Below are positions 42,543 to 55,223 of a stretch of 64,000 nt of DNA, piece by piece; the first letter of the stretch is position 1, and every line of letters starts with the position of its first letter. Under the pieces are notes generated by a model. That model saw only the letters and a program-made list of their open reading frames with translations. It had not been told where the DNA came from and searched no databases. Source of the stretch: Centroberyx gerrardi (Eukaryota; Chordata; Actinopteri; Beryciformes; Berycidae); assembly GCF_048128805.1 (NCBI RefSeq), contig NC_136017.1, positions 10,891,807-10,955,806 of the forward strand. The letters run 5' to 3'. Both the position numbers and the translations under genes were made by a program.

Positions 42543-42931
42543 AGAATAAGCACAATGTACAATGCACATAATGTATCTGCATATCCCCTAAAACCACAAG
42601 CTGGCCATAATGGCAGGGGAAATGATTAATCACATTTGATTGATGTGATACTGATTCACTAAGTGATGATAAGAAAAAAGTGCCTTGTGAATCCAACGCA
42701 TAAAAAGTCCTGCCTGTGAAAGAAAGACAAAAATAATTAGCGACTAAATAAATTAACAAAAAACCAAGCAAACAAATAAGCAGGTGTGTACCGATCTTCA
42801 CAAGTCGCACTCTGTCACTGTCATAAATCTTGTCAGTTGACTCTTTCCAGGTTGAGACCGCTTCATAAAGTAGAATTGATTCAGTCCCCCCTGTCCCGTG
42901 ACCCGGGCTGTATTTGGATTATCTACAGCAT

Positions 42932-42937
42932 TTTATT
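42932..42937 (-). terminator. zc3h12c: Candidate poly(A) signal AATAAA, zc3h12c
   Basis: Reads AATAAA on the minus strand (AGGAATAAAATGC), about 190 bases after the stop. A longer 3' UTR is equally possible. Confidence 0.35.
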
Positions 42938-43125
42938 CCTTGAAACTACTGCATGACCTCATTAATGTCTTTAGAGAAGAAAAAGTCTGCATTTTGCGGA
43001 CAGTCCGAATGTATCCCAGTATTTCCGTGCATGCTATCAAGCTATGTTCTACCCAGGCAAACGGCATTTTTTACTGAGGATACACAACTCCCATTGATTT
43101 CTAATGGGAGATTAGAAAGTTTTCC

Positions 43126-46100
43126 TCAGTAACCCGACTGGGCTTTCTCTGCCAGGATGGCGGCTGCCAGCTGCTGGGGGTCGGTGATGTGGGGGCTCCT
43201 GGCCATCACCCGGCTCACCAGCTCCGAGGGGAAGATGTTACACAGGTTGACGTACACCTTCTCCCTCAAGTCGCCGTAGTGACCGTGCGCAGGGGATTCT
43301 GGGTGGTGGGGCATGTAGGAGGGAGGAGCGTGGGATGGCACCGTGAGGTGAGTGCTGGGAGGCGGGTAAGGCGGGAGAGATGCGCTAGACGGATGAGGCG
43401 GGTGAGGAGAATGGGATGGGGGCGGCGGGTGGTTCAGGTAGTGCGTCGGGGACGGGTGGAGAGCCGGGTGAGAGGAGTGGTGCTGGCCGTAGCCATCTTG
43501 CGCCCAGGGCGGGGCGTGCCAGGACGACTGGCGGGTGTCCGGTAGGCTCTGGTAGGCCGACGGCTCGTACCGGGGCGGCTGCGACGGCGGCTGCCTGTAG
43601 TACGAGTCCCAACTGGGCAAAGCCTTCGGCCGGTGGTGGTGGTGGGACGTGGAGAGGTGCTCGTACAGACGCGAGTCCGACACGCTCTCGGTTCGCGTAG
43701 GGGCCAGGCAGCGGCCCAGGGGAGACCCGGGGGGGTGAGGGTTGGACTGGGGCAGGGAGTGGTAGTCTCCCGGGCAGCTGGAGCGGGCTGCCAGGGGCTG
43801 GTGCTGGAGGTGAGGGGGCAAGGGGTACAGAGGGCGCTTCGGGGGAGCGTCCGGAGGCTGATCGTGGGCGCAGCTTTGCCCGCGGGCCAGGCTCATGTGG
43901 TAGCTGTGGACCCCAGTATTAGCCGCGTGGCTGTGCTGGATACTGGTGTAATCGGCAGGATGAAGGCCGCGGGGTTCGTGGTTTGCTGCGGCATGGTGGG
44001 GATACAGCCGGCTGTGGTGATTCGTGTAATGGAGACCGTCTTCCAGCAAGGGGTCCGGGGGGCATCCGGGACACGCCCTCTCGCCGTAGTCGCAGCTGCT
44101 CCCGCAACTCACGCTGCTTTCACTGCCGCATTCGGAGCCCGCTGAGCCCATGGAGCCCAGCCGCAGGTCCGTGTCGTTGGGGAAGCGGCAGTCCGGGCTC
44201 CGGCGGGAGGAGAGGCTCAGGCCGGAGTAGGCCCGCGTTACCGAGTAGTAGCTCAGATCCGGGGACTCACAGTGAGGGTAAAGGTCGTGGCCGGGGGCCG
44301 GCAGGAGCCCGTGAGGAGTGGCCGCTCTGGACGGCTGATCCTGGAGGAGGCTGAGGCCGGACGGAGGGCCTCCCGGCGCCGGGGACATGGTTATACTCCC
44401 GCCGCAACTGCTGCTGCTGCTAGCACTGCTGCTACTGCTGCTGCCGCTGCTACAGACGCTGCTCTTCTGGCCTTCCCTCCCTTTCGCCAGCAGCTTCTCC
44501 TCGGCGTCGCTGTACGACAGAGCGCGGATGCTGGGGTCCGACTGCCTTTTCGGGGCGCCTTTTTTCGCCTCGATGCTGCCGGCCGGCACGCTGTGGCTCT
44601 TCACCAGCCCGGTGTCACCCTGGTTCTTCGTGGCGACGCAGGTCTTGGCGCTGGCACGCAGCTCGTCTGCCACCGCGCGCTGCGGCTGGGCGCCTCTCTC
44701 TGGGTGGTAGTACTTACACTTGTGGCCGTAGGTGCACTTCTTTCCTAGAAGAGGACAGAAGATACCAGTTTGACCACAGCTATAGAGGGTGTCATCAAAC
44801 TAACTAATGTCAATATGCAACCTTCTCATCGCATATTGTGTTTACAGTCAAATAGTTCAAACATTTCCTTGTTTGTAAAAGGCAGATGAAAAGAGGAAAA
44901 TAATTTCTGTCTGGACTGCATTGGAGAGCTTTTTGGATTCTGTCAATCATCACAGTCCTGTTTGTCGGACAAAATAAGACATTGTTTTAGTGTGCGTGAA
45001 TGTGTGCGTTTGGGTGAGTTTTTGTGTGTATCTGTGTTCTCACCGTATGGGCAAGGCTGTTTCTTCTGCTCAGGCATGACAGGCCTTTTCCTCAGGAAGT
45101 TGTCTAGACTGGGACCATGACGACCAAGCGGGTCATCTGGGGGCATGAACCTGAGAGAGGGTTGGAACAAAGAGTAGAGAGGATACAGTCAGCACAGTTG
45201 GAGAACCCATTTTCCTCCCTTCAGAAGAAGCCATTTGCAGCCATTCATTTTTGTACTGTATGCAAAACAGCTTCCACAGAACGAGATAATTCATCACAGT
45301 AAACATGAAGCCTTAATTTGGTTTAGTCAAAGTGTAGTTTCTGTTATATCATTATTTCACTGTGCCCGAGCTGACATCACATTGTCAGTCACCTGACACC
45401 CACAGGGAGAAATGGAAGTCTCCACCAGGAAATAATCCCTCAAAACATGTCGCCTTACAAACTTTACTGTCACATCCATTTGAGGCGTCTTTGTTGCCAA
45501 GACAGCAGTTTATTTTTTGGTTTGTATTTTAAATGGCATGCATTGCAAAATGATTGGGGGAAATGTAAACTAGATGCTGACAGAAGAAAATGAGCTATAA
45601 CTCTACATGACACCAGTATTTAAACCAAGTACAAGTGACAAATGTCAGTTGTCATGGCATTTGTCATCACAAATGTCACAGCGGTCATAGAGATCTCAGT
45701 CACAGGTCCCCTTTCCCATCTCTTTCATAATCAGAAAGGAAAAAATGACCCTGAATTAAAACGCCTACTTTGACACATAAATGTCTGCCCCATCATGCTG
45801 AAATAATCACATGCAAGCCCGTCTCCCCGCTCATCCGCCCCTCCTCACTTGTCGTTGACGAAGGAATACATCAGCAGCCGCTCGTCGATGAACTTCTTCC
45901 ACTCCGGCTTCTCGTTGGCCAGGTCGCGGTAGTTGTCGTTGGAGACGATGATGCCGTCTGACTCATAGGCCAGCTTGACGATGAAGCGGTCGTCATAGCA
46001 GACCACGCGCCGACCCTGGACCCGCCGCGACGGAGTGAACACCAGGATCTTTTCCTTCTCCAGGCGACGCAGGATCTCCTGGTCTGTGGGTGGAGGGAGA

Positions 46101-46153
46101 AACGTGAAAATAAGAGTTGAAAAAAATGAAATACATATATAGCATGATTGTAG

Positions 46154-46205
<52 letters not shown>

Positions 46206-47698
46206 ACCTGTAACACTGACCTGTTATAGGGGCGTCAGGGCGGGACTGCTCTTTCCTCCAAGCGGGCACAAACACTGTGATGTCATGGTGACCGCGCTCC
46301 AGGAACCAATCGACGGCCAGCTGGATGCCGTGGCAGGAAAACACTTCCTTGTTGCCATGGCTACAGGCCACAGCGGAGAGGCAGCAGGTGTTAACAAATA
46401 AACATTTTGGGGTTTGAATGTAAGCTAAAATGTCATGTGTTGTTTTTGGTTTTTTTCACTTTCAATCCCAGCTCAATATGTTATGATTGTGCATTGCAAT
46501 TGGTTCATTATAAGTAATCTAAACAGTAGCCTGGAAACAGCTTCATAAGGCAAAAGGAGACATAAACTTAAATTCCCAAGATGAAAAAAACTCATTAAAG
46601 GGATAGTTCAGTTTTTGGGGGATTTGGCAATTTTTCCTACTTACCCAGAGTCAGACGAATGCATATATATATATATCTGAGAAGCTTACCTCAATTGCTG
46701 GAAGTCTAGGGGATCAAGTAGCAGTTCCTCTGGGTAAGTAGGAAAAGTATCTAAATCCCCCAAAACCAAACTCTCCCTTTAACAGAACCAGCAGAAGATA
46801 TTTCAAGCTCTAAGCCTTGATGACAGTTTCCATATTCTGCTCACCTCATGGCCACATTACTGCCGTCCACCACAACGGGCCGCAGGTTGTCCTGGTCACA
46901 CAGAGAGTCTGCGGGACAGGGCGAGTCCGACCGCTGGCCCTCCAGCGAATCAGAACAGCCACAAGAAGAAGAGGAGGACGAAGAGGATGAGGTAGAGGCT
47001 ATGGACCCGGCCGGCTGCTCGCTGTCCGACTTGGTGCCCAGTTTGACCAGCTCTCCCAGTATGTCGTTGATCAGGGTGTCGGGGCCCAGCTTGGACAGCA
47101 CCAGCCGCACCGTCTCCTCGGAGTAGCCCAGCTTCAGGGCGAACTCCAGCTTGGCCTGGTACTCCTTCACGCCGGAGCCGGGCCTGGGCTCGTCCCCCGG
47201 CCGGGCCTCGGACACCGGCTCGGACGCCGGCTCGGACGCCGGCTCGGACGCCGGCTCTGACACGGAGGAGTCGGGCGGAGGCTCGGACGGGGAACTCGAC
47301 GGGGAGTTGTGTTCAGGCTCGGGGGGAAGTTCGGACGGGGGCTCGGGCGGCCCCTCCGTCCCCAAGTCCACACACTGGGCCCGACAGAGCGGCTGGTGCG
47401 CGTTCTTACCGTGAGCCGACCCGCCCTCTCCTCCGTCTGGGTCAGAGCCGGCGGCTGCGGCCGGCGCCGACTCGCACTCGCCGTCGGACCCGGGGTTCTC
47501 CTCCACCTCGCCGGGAGAAGGGGAGCTGGCGGCGCTGCTGTTGCCGCAGCTCTCCCCCTGCTCCTCCATAGCAGGGGGCCCGTCAGCGGCGCCAGCCTGC
47601 CGCTCGGCCCCCGCTACGTGGAGGTACTCCAGATCCAGATCCAGCCCCAGGTCGAGGATGTGGCCTGCTCCAGTCTCCACATGGTCCTTCTGGCCCAT
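43126..47698 (-). CDS. zc3h12c: Zc3h12c (Regnase-3), CCCH zinc-finger endoribonuclease
   Basis: Five coding exons on the minus strand, 47698-46845, 46360-46221, 46083-45849, 45150-45044 and 44744-43126, join in frame to 984 aa. The ATG at 47698 is the first after an in-frame TGA. Order: acidic Pro/Ser-rich N-terminus with a PASE repeat at about 148-164; a UBA-like helical segment at about 178-222 ([18 protein letters not shown]); a NYN/PIN RNase domain from about 272 with acidic site residues in VVVDGSN (D278) and VCYDDRF; a CCCH finger C443-C449-C455-H459; a long Pro/His/Ser-rich tail; and a conserved C-terminus ([29 protein letters not shown]). Regnases cleave stem-loops in inflammatory mRNAs. 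[20 protein letters not shown] and the CCCH finger match ZC3H12C best. It is about 100 aa longer than the human protein. Confidence 0.93.
46156..46204. repeat. (GT)n microsatellite in a short zc3h12c intron
   Basis: GT tract (CA on the coding strand) filling about a third of the 137-base intron 46084-46220. A normal T-rich tract remains before the acceptor. Confidence 0.9.
46595..46782. mobile_element. Hairpin-like MITE, TTAA-flanked, in zc3h12c intron
   Basis: Left TTAAAGGGATAGTTCAGTTT and right AAACTCTCCCTTTAA are inverted repeats. A second inverted pair lies inside (TTCCTACTTACCCAGAG against CTCTGGGTAAGTAGGAA), so nearly the whole 188 bases folds on itself around a short AT loop. TTAA at both borders. 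Confidence 0.75.
47205..47263 (-). repeat. zc3h12c: 12-base coding tandem repeat in zc3h12c
   Basis: Unit GGCTCGGACGCC repeated about 3-4 times with diverged outer copies, encoding SEPA/PASE units in the disordered N-terminus. Confidence 0.85.
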
Positions 47699-47767
47699 GG
47701 ATCTGTCACAGACATCCAGCGCACTGGGCTGACTGCTGCCCGCTCACAAAGCTCCACTCATCGGTGC
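47699..47767 (-). other. zc3h12c: 5' UTR part of the first coding exon of zc3h12c
   Basis: On the minus strand a pyrimidine-rich CTCTCTTTCTCCAG acceptor precedes the exon start at 47767, 69 bases before the ATG. Confidence 0.6.
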
Positions 47768-47936
47768 CTGGAGAAAGAGAGAGAGAGGGGAAGAGGGATG
47801 GAGTGAGTGAGAGGGATAAATATGGGCCTCTTTAGAGAAGGGAGGGATGGAAATTAGGTCCTGACTGACGTTATCTGTGTAAATTTGGCCTCCATTAGTG
47901 ATATAATGACAATAATGACAATGATACCACAAAAAT

Positions 47937-48230
47937 ACACTACCAGTCAAAAGTTTGGACACACCTGATTGAATGTACTATGTTTTTCATCATCTTAAAG
48001 CCATTTTGATCTAAAGGCTTCTGCTTAAATGCTTGAAATTTGTTTTTTTAGACAATATAAATAGTGAAGTGGATGCCTATGTATGAATTTCTTTCCAAAG
48101 CCTTTCCTTCAAGGCAAAGGGCGGCTACTTTAAAGAATCTAAAATATGGTGTCTTTACTATTATTCTAAAATGTGGAAAATGGTAAAAATAAAGAAAAAT
48201 GCGTGTGTCCAAAATTTGACTGGTATTCTA
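47937..48230. mobile_element. Tc1/mariner-type MITE
   Basis: Left TACCAGTCAAAAGTTTGGAC and right inverted TACCAGTCAAATTTTGGACA ends with TA at both borders. The inside (GGCGGCTACTTTAAAGAATC) matches a common fish non-autonomous Tc1 type. No transposase. Confidence 0.8.
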
Positions 48231-48324
48231 AATCACCAGATATATTGAATATTTGTTATTTTCTTTATTAATGAACCTTAAACTCTTGTGCCCATAAGGG
48301 TTCACTGAAAATGTGCAGGCTCCA

Positions 48325-48372
48325 AAAGATAAGATGAAACTTTAATGATCTCTGTGGGGAAACTGGGTAAAT
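48325..48372 (-). repeat. Retroposon 3' tail
   Basis: AAGATAAGATGAAACTTTAA then TGATCTCTGTGGGGAAACTG, the TTTATTGATC tail type on the minus strand. Confidence 0.5.
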
Positions 48373-49998
48373 GCCTGAAGAGCAGGACTTACATAGACTA
48401 ATATTTCGACTAATATTTCCTAGGGTTAAAACATCAGTAAGGTGTCTGCTGCTATCAGTTAGCAGGTGGTAGGAAGTATTGAACTGCCTGGGGAAAACAG
48501 CCTGCAAACCCTCAGAATGCCATGTAGTCAAATGAGTGAGAATTTGCATGGAGACCATTCAGGCAGCAGTATTTGTCACAACTGAACATTTCCAACAGCG
48601 AGTCTGTCGTTTTAGGAAAATCTGACTTTTCACAGGTGTTTTCCTAGGAAAATCTTGCCTCAGCCGTCCAAATACCGGGAGGCCCTGAGCTGCTGTTTAC
48701 ATTGGCTGCGACTGGCTGCCTCGGGCGGCGGGGGCGGGGTGGGGGGGTGGGGGGGGGATGGGGATGGGGGTCTCCAGCGGGGCACAGATTGGCTGAGACA
48801 AAGAGCCGGTGGGGGCCTCTCACCCTAATTAATGGACGCCCGCTTTTTCAGCCTGGCCCCAGCGTGTTTTTATAGGGCCACGCCACAGCACATTAATCTA
48901 AAGGGGGAACAGAGGGTGAACCGTTTGAAAAAAAACACACCCAGCCGTTAGCTATGGGGCCGACAACCCTCCTCCTCCCTCCTCACATTCTACCTGGTAA
49001 TTAAGGCCCATATGCTTCTTCCCATCGGGCTGAAAGAGTCACTCGTTAAAACACCGCGGGGCTCCGGGGCCACGGAGCCAATCAACATGTTGCATTCAAG
49101 GACCCGGGGTGTGGGATACGGTTACGCTAATCTGATTGGCGTCAAAGGTTTCGGTTAATTCCATACAAATTACAGGAAATACCTTGGAAAGTTAATCCAA
49201 GATCAGGAAAGCGATATGTTAATCTCCTGAAACCAAATTATAGGCGTAGTCTCTTGTGACTGGGCTGAGTTTGAGACTTCCAAGCCTCTGTTCAGTGTTT
49301 CAACGTTCATCTCCAAAGGCTTTAAAACAAACACCCACCAGTCATCCCAGGCAATATATTTGACTGTGTCCAATTCCTGTTACGCATCTACAAACAGACC
49401 AGTTACGTCAATGTTTTAGTTATACCCTCCAGGGGGGGAATAATATTGGTTAGTTCTCCAAATCTAAATAGCCCACAGCAGATCAACCTGATGCTGTGTT
49501 CATATCTCTCAGCCCAATCGCCCAAACCCACGTTATCTGGATAAAAACAGATGATGGGAACGGCAAGTGACTTAAGCTGGTGGGAGGGGAGGAGAGGAGA
49601 GAGGAGAGAGGAGGGAGGAGGGAGGAGGGAGGAGGGAGGAGGGGGGTTGGAGTGAGTGAGTGCGCATTTTATGAAAAAGGGCTGCCTAGCAACGTGGCCC
49701 GAGCTACTGTTGCTAAGCTACAGCTGTTGAAAGCATTTCCCCTTCCAAATGCCAAGACAGAGGCTGTGGCGAGACAACCCCTCCCCACACACACACACAC
49801 ACACAATACAGAGAGGCCTGGTGTGGAGGTGGGAGTGGAGGGAGGGGCTTAAGTGTGTCTGACTGCCCCCCCCCCACACACACACACCCAACCCCCCCCC
49901 CTTCACCCTCCACCCACACACCCACCTAACAATGGACCTGCAGGGCTGATTAGGACTGGGACCTTGGCATCAACCATTGTGGGCGTTCATGGTGCCCG

Positions 49999-50039
<41 letters not shown>

Positions 50040-51157
50040 CCTCTCCCTCACAAAGTGACTCATACGGCTGTTGAAAGAGCGATGGCAGTGGGAACATTTC
50101 GTGGTACTCTGCTGTTCTCAGCTGATTCACCCAAAGCCCGGTCTTTCATCGGAGCTTCTCCCCGGCTCTCAGCATCCTCCTGCCTGCTGGAAACACCGGA
50201 GCACCAGCAGCACTGCAACCCAACACAGACGCTGGCCGGGCCTAATGCTGGTTCTAGTCCGCCACGTAGACTCTATATCTTACCATATCTATAGCTCACC
50301 ATATCAGACATCTATTCAGGTTTCAGGAAAAGCTGGTAGGAGAAGTACACTAAACTGACTTAAAAGACTTTCCTGAGAATAAACTAAACTAAACTTTACG
50401 GCACTCATCTTGTTGTCCTAGCACTCCAAGCAGCACTGGAAATAGAGAAAACCCTACTAGAAATAGTACACTGAAAAACAACAGACCAAGTGGAAAGACC
50501 TCATCAGTTAAGGGATGTTTTACACCCTGTAAGTAGAATAAATCCAATGCATTTCACATCTTCATTGCAACATGATGCATCTGCAACGGAATGATGCAGC
50601 AGTAACAGAATCTCTTATTTGAAATGATAGAGATCAATGCATTCAGCGCATTAACTTAGGCCTACTCTTAACGGACACACACCACCTCCAGACCACCATG
50701 CTGGGAGGGTGGTGGTTGGTGGTGTGTGTGTGTGTGTGTGTGTGTGTGCTCCAGATTGATCTGTTAGCATCTTTCAAACATCAGTGGGCCCGCTCCTGCA
50801 CACAGCAGCATTGGTGGCGCGCTTTGATGGAGGCAGTAATGAATATGTAACGCAGTGCTTACAGCGCTTTGTGTTTGGGAGCTTTGTGTACGTGTGTGTG
50901 TGTGTGTGTGGCGGGGTTGGAAGGGTCCCGGGTTCTCCAGTCTGAAGGGGCGAGCTGGGAGGGGCCATGCTTGCCACTGTGCAAAAATTATAAAAAAGGG
51001 GGGCTGGCCCAGCATAATCAGCCGGGGAATACTGTGCGTGTGTATGTGTGTGTGTGTGATGCATCTATATGGAAACACAGAGGCGCGCAAGGCTTTCCCT
51101 GCCAGCAGGGCAACAGATGTCTGCTGAGCGGTGCGCGCAACTGGTGTCCCCCCTCCC

Positions 51158-51198
<41 letters not shown>

Positions 51199-51314
51199 AC
51201 GCACCGCACCCCTGTCCCACACAGCCGACAGAGTGAGAAGAAAGACGCAGCGGGACGGACAGGCAGCACCGACACACACAGAGAGGACAGACGGTCAAGA
51301 CTTACGCTGTGAAA

Positions 51315-51355
<41 letters not shown>

Positions 51356-51957
51356 CCTGCAGCCAACATCTCCATAGGCCAAACTGTGCTGCTGCAAATG
51401 TCCCACTAGCCTCTTGTGACCCAGATTAAAAGAGGCCTCCTTTTTTGTACCCCCCCCCCCCCCCCCCAAAAAAAAACCACCATAACATTAGCCCCTCCCC
51501 CCATCATCTTCATATCAACACAGATTAAACTTCTGGTGATGCAGCCTGTATAGAAACCTTTTATTCCATGAAACGCAACAGATTTGGCAATGTTTGGTTA
51601 TACAAGTGCCAGTGTAAGAGCTGAAGACTCGACAAAGTCTTCATCCTGTATCTCATGCTGCTCTACTATGAAGCTTCTCTGTGTGTACAAGTGTATTATA
51701 GCGGTTTAACTTGAGCTTTTGCTTTGACAATCACTTAGCCAAAAGCTGTGTTGGGCCCTCTCTCGCCTCATTTCTCCCTCATCACTGCTCAGCTAATTCA
51801 TAGCGGCGATATTTCACAGCCAAAACAAATATCAGCAGAGAGAGAGAGCAGTACAGAGGAATCCCACCCCTCTGTCACTCTTTAGGTTGTTCTGGTAACA
51901 TAAAAGAGGGCTGGTTTATGATGTTGGGCGTACGCAGCCATGCTCTTCAAGGCCAGT

Positions 51958-51996
51958 GGAGGAGGAGGAGGAGGAGGAGGAGGAGGAGGAGGAGGA
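51958..51996. repeat. (GGA)13 microsatellite
   Basis: Uninterrupted GGA triplets. A similar tract lies at 52605-52634. Confidence 0.9.
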
Positions 51997-52604
51997 AGGT
52001 CAGAGGAGAATCTGGAGACGCAGGAGAGACCTGTCGTACAGGTAGTGTACGACAGGTGATAGCAGCTACAACAAGGAAATTGTTTTCAATGCAGTAGTGA
52101 GGAGCTAGCTGGTCTAAACAGTAAAAATTGAAGTATAAAATTGAGGTTACAGGCAGATACAGGTGGGGAGTTGATCATACTTACCCTGACTTAAAAAAGA
52201 TCACAGCCTACGAAACAGACAAAGTAGAAAAAAAGCCTTAAGGGGGTAAATTGGCTCATTCCTGCATACTGAAATCCTTGAAGCCCAGATTCAAAAACTT
52301 TGCACATCAAACTGACATAAAAAAATAAGTCCCAAAGTTCTCTCACTTTCTCCCACAGCTAAATCCAAGGATGATATTTATCCTCAGCCTCATGCACAGA
52401 GCATCCAACTCCAGCCGACGGGCCTCTGTCCTCCGCGTCCGTGTGTGTTTTCCAGAGCTGTATTTTTTTTTTTCCTCTCAGAAGCAGGCAAGTTGGACAA
52501 TGAGTGGCAGAACAGATGGACCGACAATGTCTGCCGTTCCCCCGTTTGAGTGGCTGCTTTTCCACCAATGGGAGCGCGGTGATCGTACAATGAGACGCAG
52601 GAAC

Positions 52605-52634
52605 GAGGAGGAGGAGGAGGAGGAGGAGGAGGAG
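52605..52634. repeat. (GGA)n microsatellite
   Basis: About ten GGA triplets within a GC-rich, purine-skewed stretch. Confidence 0.9.
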
Positions 52635-52733
52635 GGGAGGGGAGGTGGGGGGGGGAAGAGAGGGGCGGGGCTTGGAGGGCAGATGCCTGCAACACCCAGT
52701 CTCCCCGAGGCACGCGTACTCAATGTGCACCAG

Positions 52734-52775
<42 letters not shown>

Positions 52776-53113
52776 CTCCTCGCGCTGAAAGGGCTTCCCC
52801 TGTGTGGCCGATGAATCAACGAGGGGGTGGGCGGCCGAACAATAGAGCCGCACAATGGGAGGCTGGGGAGGGCAGCTGCAGTGTGAGGGGCTGCTGCTAT
52901 TACGGCCCGGGGCAGCAATGGAGAACACCTGGCTGTGGAGAACCGCAGTCACTCTCCTCTCTTTGTCTGGGACTGGGAGTTACGGGGGGGGGGGGGGGGT
53001 CAGGCAGAAAGAAAGGGCCGAGGCGCGCTGAAAGCCTTGCCTGGCCTTTAAGAGAGTGCTAGAGGAAAGAGGGGAGAGTGTGGCTATAGGCTGAAAGGGA
53101 ATGAGGATGAACG

Positions 53114-53136
53114 CGGGGGGGGGGGGGGGGGGGGGG
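53114..53136. repeat. Poly-G run
   Basis: About 20 consecutive G; a second, shorter G-run lies near 52984-53000. Confidence 0.85.
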
Positions 53137-53379
53137 CGTGGGACATCAAAAAGTTTTATGTCCCGATGAGGATGAGGAGGGGGACGGGCGCGCATTGTTG
53201 CGGCACACTTAAGGGCAGATGACTCGGAAGCACAAAGGACCTGGCTTTCTTTCTTTCTTGCTCTTTATGGGATTTTGCAGCCCGTGTGCATGTTAGATGT
53301 TACAGTCAGAACTGGAATGCTTTAGATTGGACAAAATACAACGAATGTGCAGGAATCTCCGTCTCGCTGGTGCAGAGAC

Positions 53380-53780
53380 CAGGGATGGGACGATCTGCGG
53401 GTCTCACGATACGATTCGATACGAGGTTCACGATTCGATAAAACCACGATGCGATGTAATAAATAAAAGTTCAATGACAACAAGTCTGACTGTGCAGAAT
53501 TATGCTTATTTCTGAAGCACAAATCTTTCTAGCGATGGCATTGGCTCGCTAGAATGTAAACAACAACTTAAAAAATGTCATTACAAAGTGAAAATAATAA
53601 CATTTGGATGGAGAGCTTGTGAAATTGTGATGGGCAAGTGTCTCATTTGTGATTACTACAGCAGAATAAAATGGAGCCAATATCACGATACATTTTTCCG
53701 CCCCACGATGCTTATTGTCACATTTTTGTATTGCGATACATTGAATTATACATATATATATATATATCGTCCCATCCCTA
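53380..53780. mobile_element. hAT-type MITE with 8-bp target duplication
   Basis: Element of 401 bases with ends CAGGGATGGGACGAT and, inverted, TAGGGATGGGACGAT. The octamer GCAGAGAC stands on both sides (53372-53379 and 53781-53788). Inside are repeated CACGATACGATTCGATA-like motifs. No coding sequence. Confidence 0.9.
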
Positions 53781-54239
53781 GCAGAGACGTACTGCCAACT
53801 TGCAGAGTTTCACAGTACACTCTGACACACGTGGTACAAGGACAAGACTTCAAATACAATGCAGAAGGACAGTGTGTGTATGGGCTGGGTGCTCTAACAA
53901 CTAGGGCACCCGGAGAACCAAAAATAGCAAATCCCGCTTGGTGGCCGCTTTTACCCAAAGCGTGTATTATACCATGTATTTATACCATGAAGGCTTACAT
54001 TTTTGGCATACGTGGCCCCAGTCAGAACTGAACCTCTTTCCCTGGCAGGACCTACTCTGATGGGGGAAAGTAGCATCATCGGCTTTTGGAAAAAGCCAAG
54101 GAGGAGATGAAACAAAATGCACTTTTACCAAGTAAGCCAGGGAAGAATATTTAGTAGCTTTGCATCAGTCTAAATACACCCGTCGGATTCTGTCAAGCAT
54201 GCACCTTGTCCCTCCTTCTGTTTGTGATACTCATGGACA

Positions 54240-54275
54240 GATAAGATAAGACTGCACTTTATTGAGGATGTCAAG
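54240..54275 (-). repeat. Retroposon 3' tail
   Basis: AGATAAGATAAGACTGCACT followed by TTATTGAGGATG, again the TTTATTGA tail type on the minus strand. The next 300 bases may be the attached LINE fragment. Confidence 0.4.
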
Positions 54276-54865
54276 GTGCAGCCGAGGTCTGGAGAGCATC
54301 TGGTTTGGTGATATTAGGGCGACATCTCCGCTGTTTGCAGATGATGTCGTTCTTTCGGCCTCACTGGACTGTGATCTCCGATGTGCATTGGAGCGGTTTG
54401 CTGCGGTCAGGAATGTGACGCGGTCAGGATGAGGGTCAGGACCTCCGAATCTGAGACCACGGTTCTCTCGGAAAACAGTGGCATGTCCCAACCAGGTGGG
54501 GAGGTTACGAAAGCAGGCGTGTGAGGGGAAGGCTGCCATTTTGAATTCCCTGACTGGCTGGGAAAATCTGTGAGTGTGTGTGGCCAACTACTCAACACTG
54601 CAACTACTACTCCACTGGTTTACTGAGTTCTTGAGCCACTCCTACAGTTTTTAGAAAACACTAAATAGAAACACATCTACCAACAGGGAAGAAAATGAAA
54701 CATGAGGCAAAACATCCAACAGAATCTATCTAGGCAGCAAGAAGTTGTTATGTAATCAATGCAACAAAAACTTGGTCTAAGTGTGTTGCCTGGTTAAATA
54801 AGTGTTGCTAGTCAACTTAGTGGTGAAACAGGAAAATGTTCAGAATCAGAGTAATAAGAGTGTGT

Positions 54866-55030
54866 TGGGATGCCCCGGTGGCTCACCGACTACAGCATGT
54901 ACCATAGGGCTCAGTCCTTCCCGCAGCGACCTGGGTTCGAATCCCCTCTCTCTCTCCCATACCTTCCTGTCTCTCTCTCACTATCTCTGTCAAATAAAGC
55001 ATAGAATGCCTAAAATAAATCTTTAAAAAT
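54866..55030 (+). mobile_element. tRNA-derived SINE, fish type
   Basis: A-box TGGCTCACCGAC and B-box GGGTTCGAATCCCC at the usual spacing, then CCTTCCTGTCTCTCTCTCAC and a CAAATAAAGC tail. Confidence 0.75.
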
Positions 55031-55174
55031 AAGAGTGTGTTCCTGGTTAGATAAGGGGAAACAGAGGCGGAGATGCAGCAGCTGACCGACTGCACAGCAC
55101 TTCATGTAACCAAACACACTGTGGGCGTCAGCTGACAGAGAAGGACGCTCTGTAGACCATCTGCTGTAACGAAC

Positions 55175-55177
<3 letters not shown>

Positions 55178-55221
<44 letters not shown>
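55178..55221. repeat. (GT)n microsatellite
   Basis: Pure GT tract of about 44 bases. Confidence 0.9.

Positions 55222-55223
<2 letters not shown>

Larger units (their letters stand above)
36481..42931. other. Repeat-rich spacer between convergent radixin and zc3h12c
   Basis: No gene supported. It holds GT tracts at 37345-37377 and 37722-37754, CAACATTGAAT-type repeats at 38487-38620 and 40105-40225, tRNA-like units at 39330-39960, and inverted repeats at 40889-41293 and 41977-42106. A MITE lies at 42367-42542. Its right part may belong to a longer zc3h12c 3' UTR. Confidence 0.55.

Noticed and set aside
43189-44748. Several plus-strand frames of 100-170 codons opposite zc3h12c
   Set aside because: Shadows of the GC-rich zc3h12c last exon; Arg/Gly/Ala-rich and without domains.
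52359-53195. GC-rich frames near 52.4-53.2 kb as a small gene
   Set aside because: Proline or glutamate runs from GGA, CA and poly-G repeats; no conserved motif or splice pattern.
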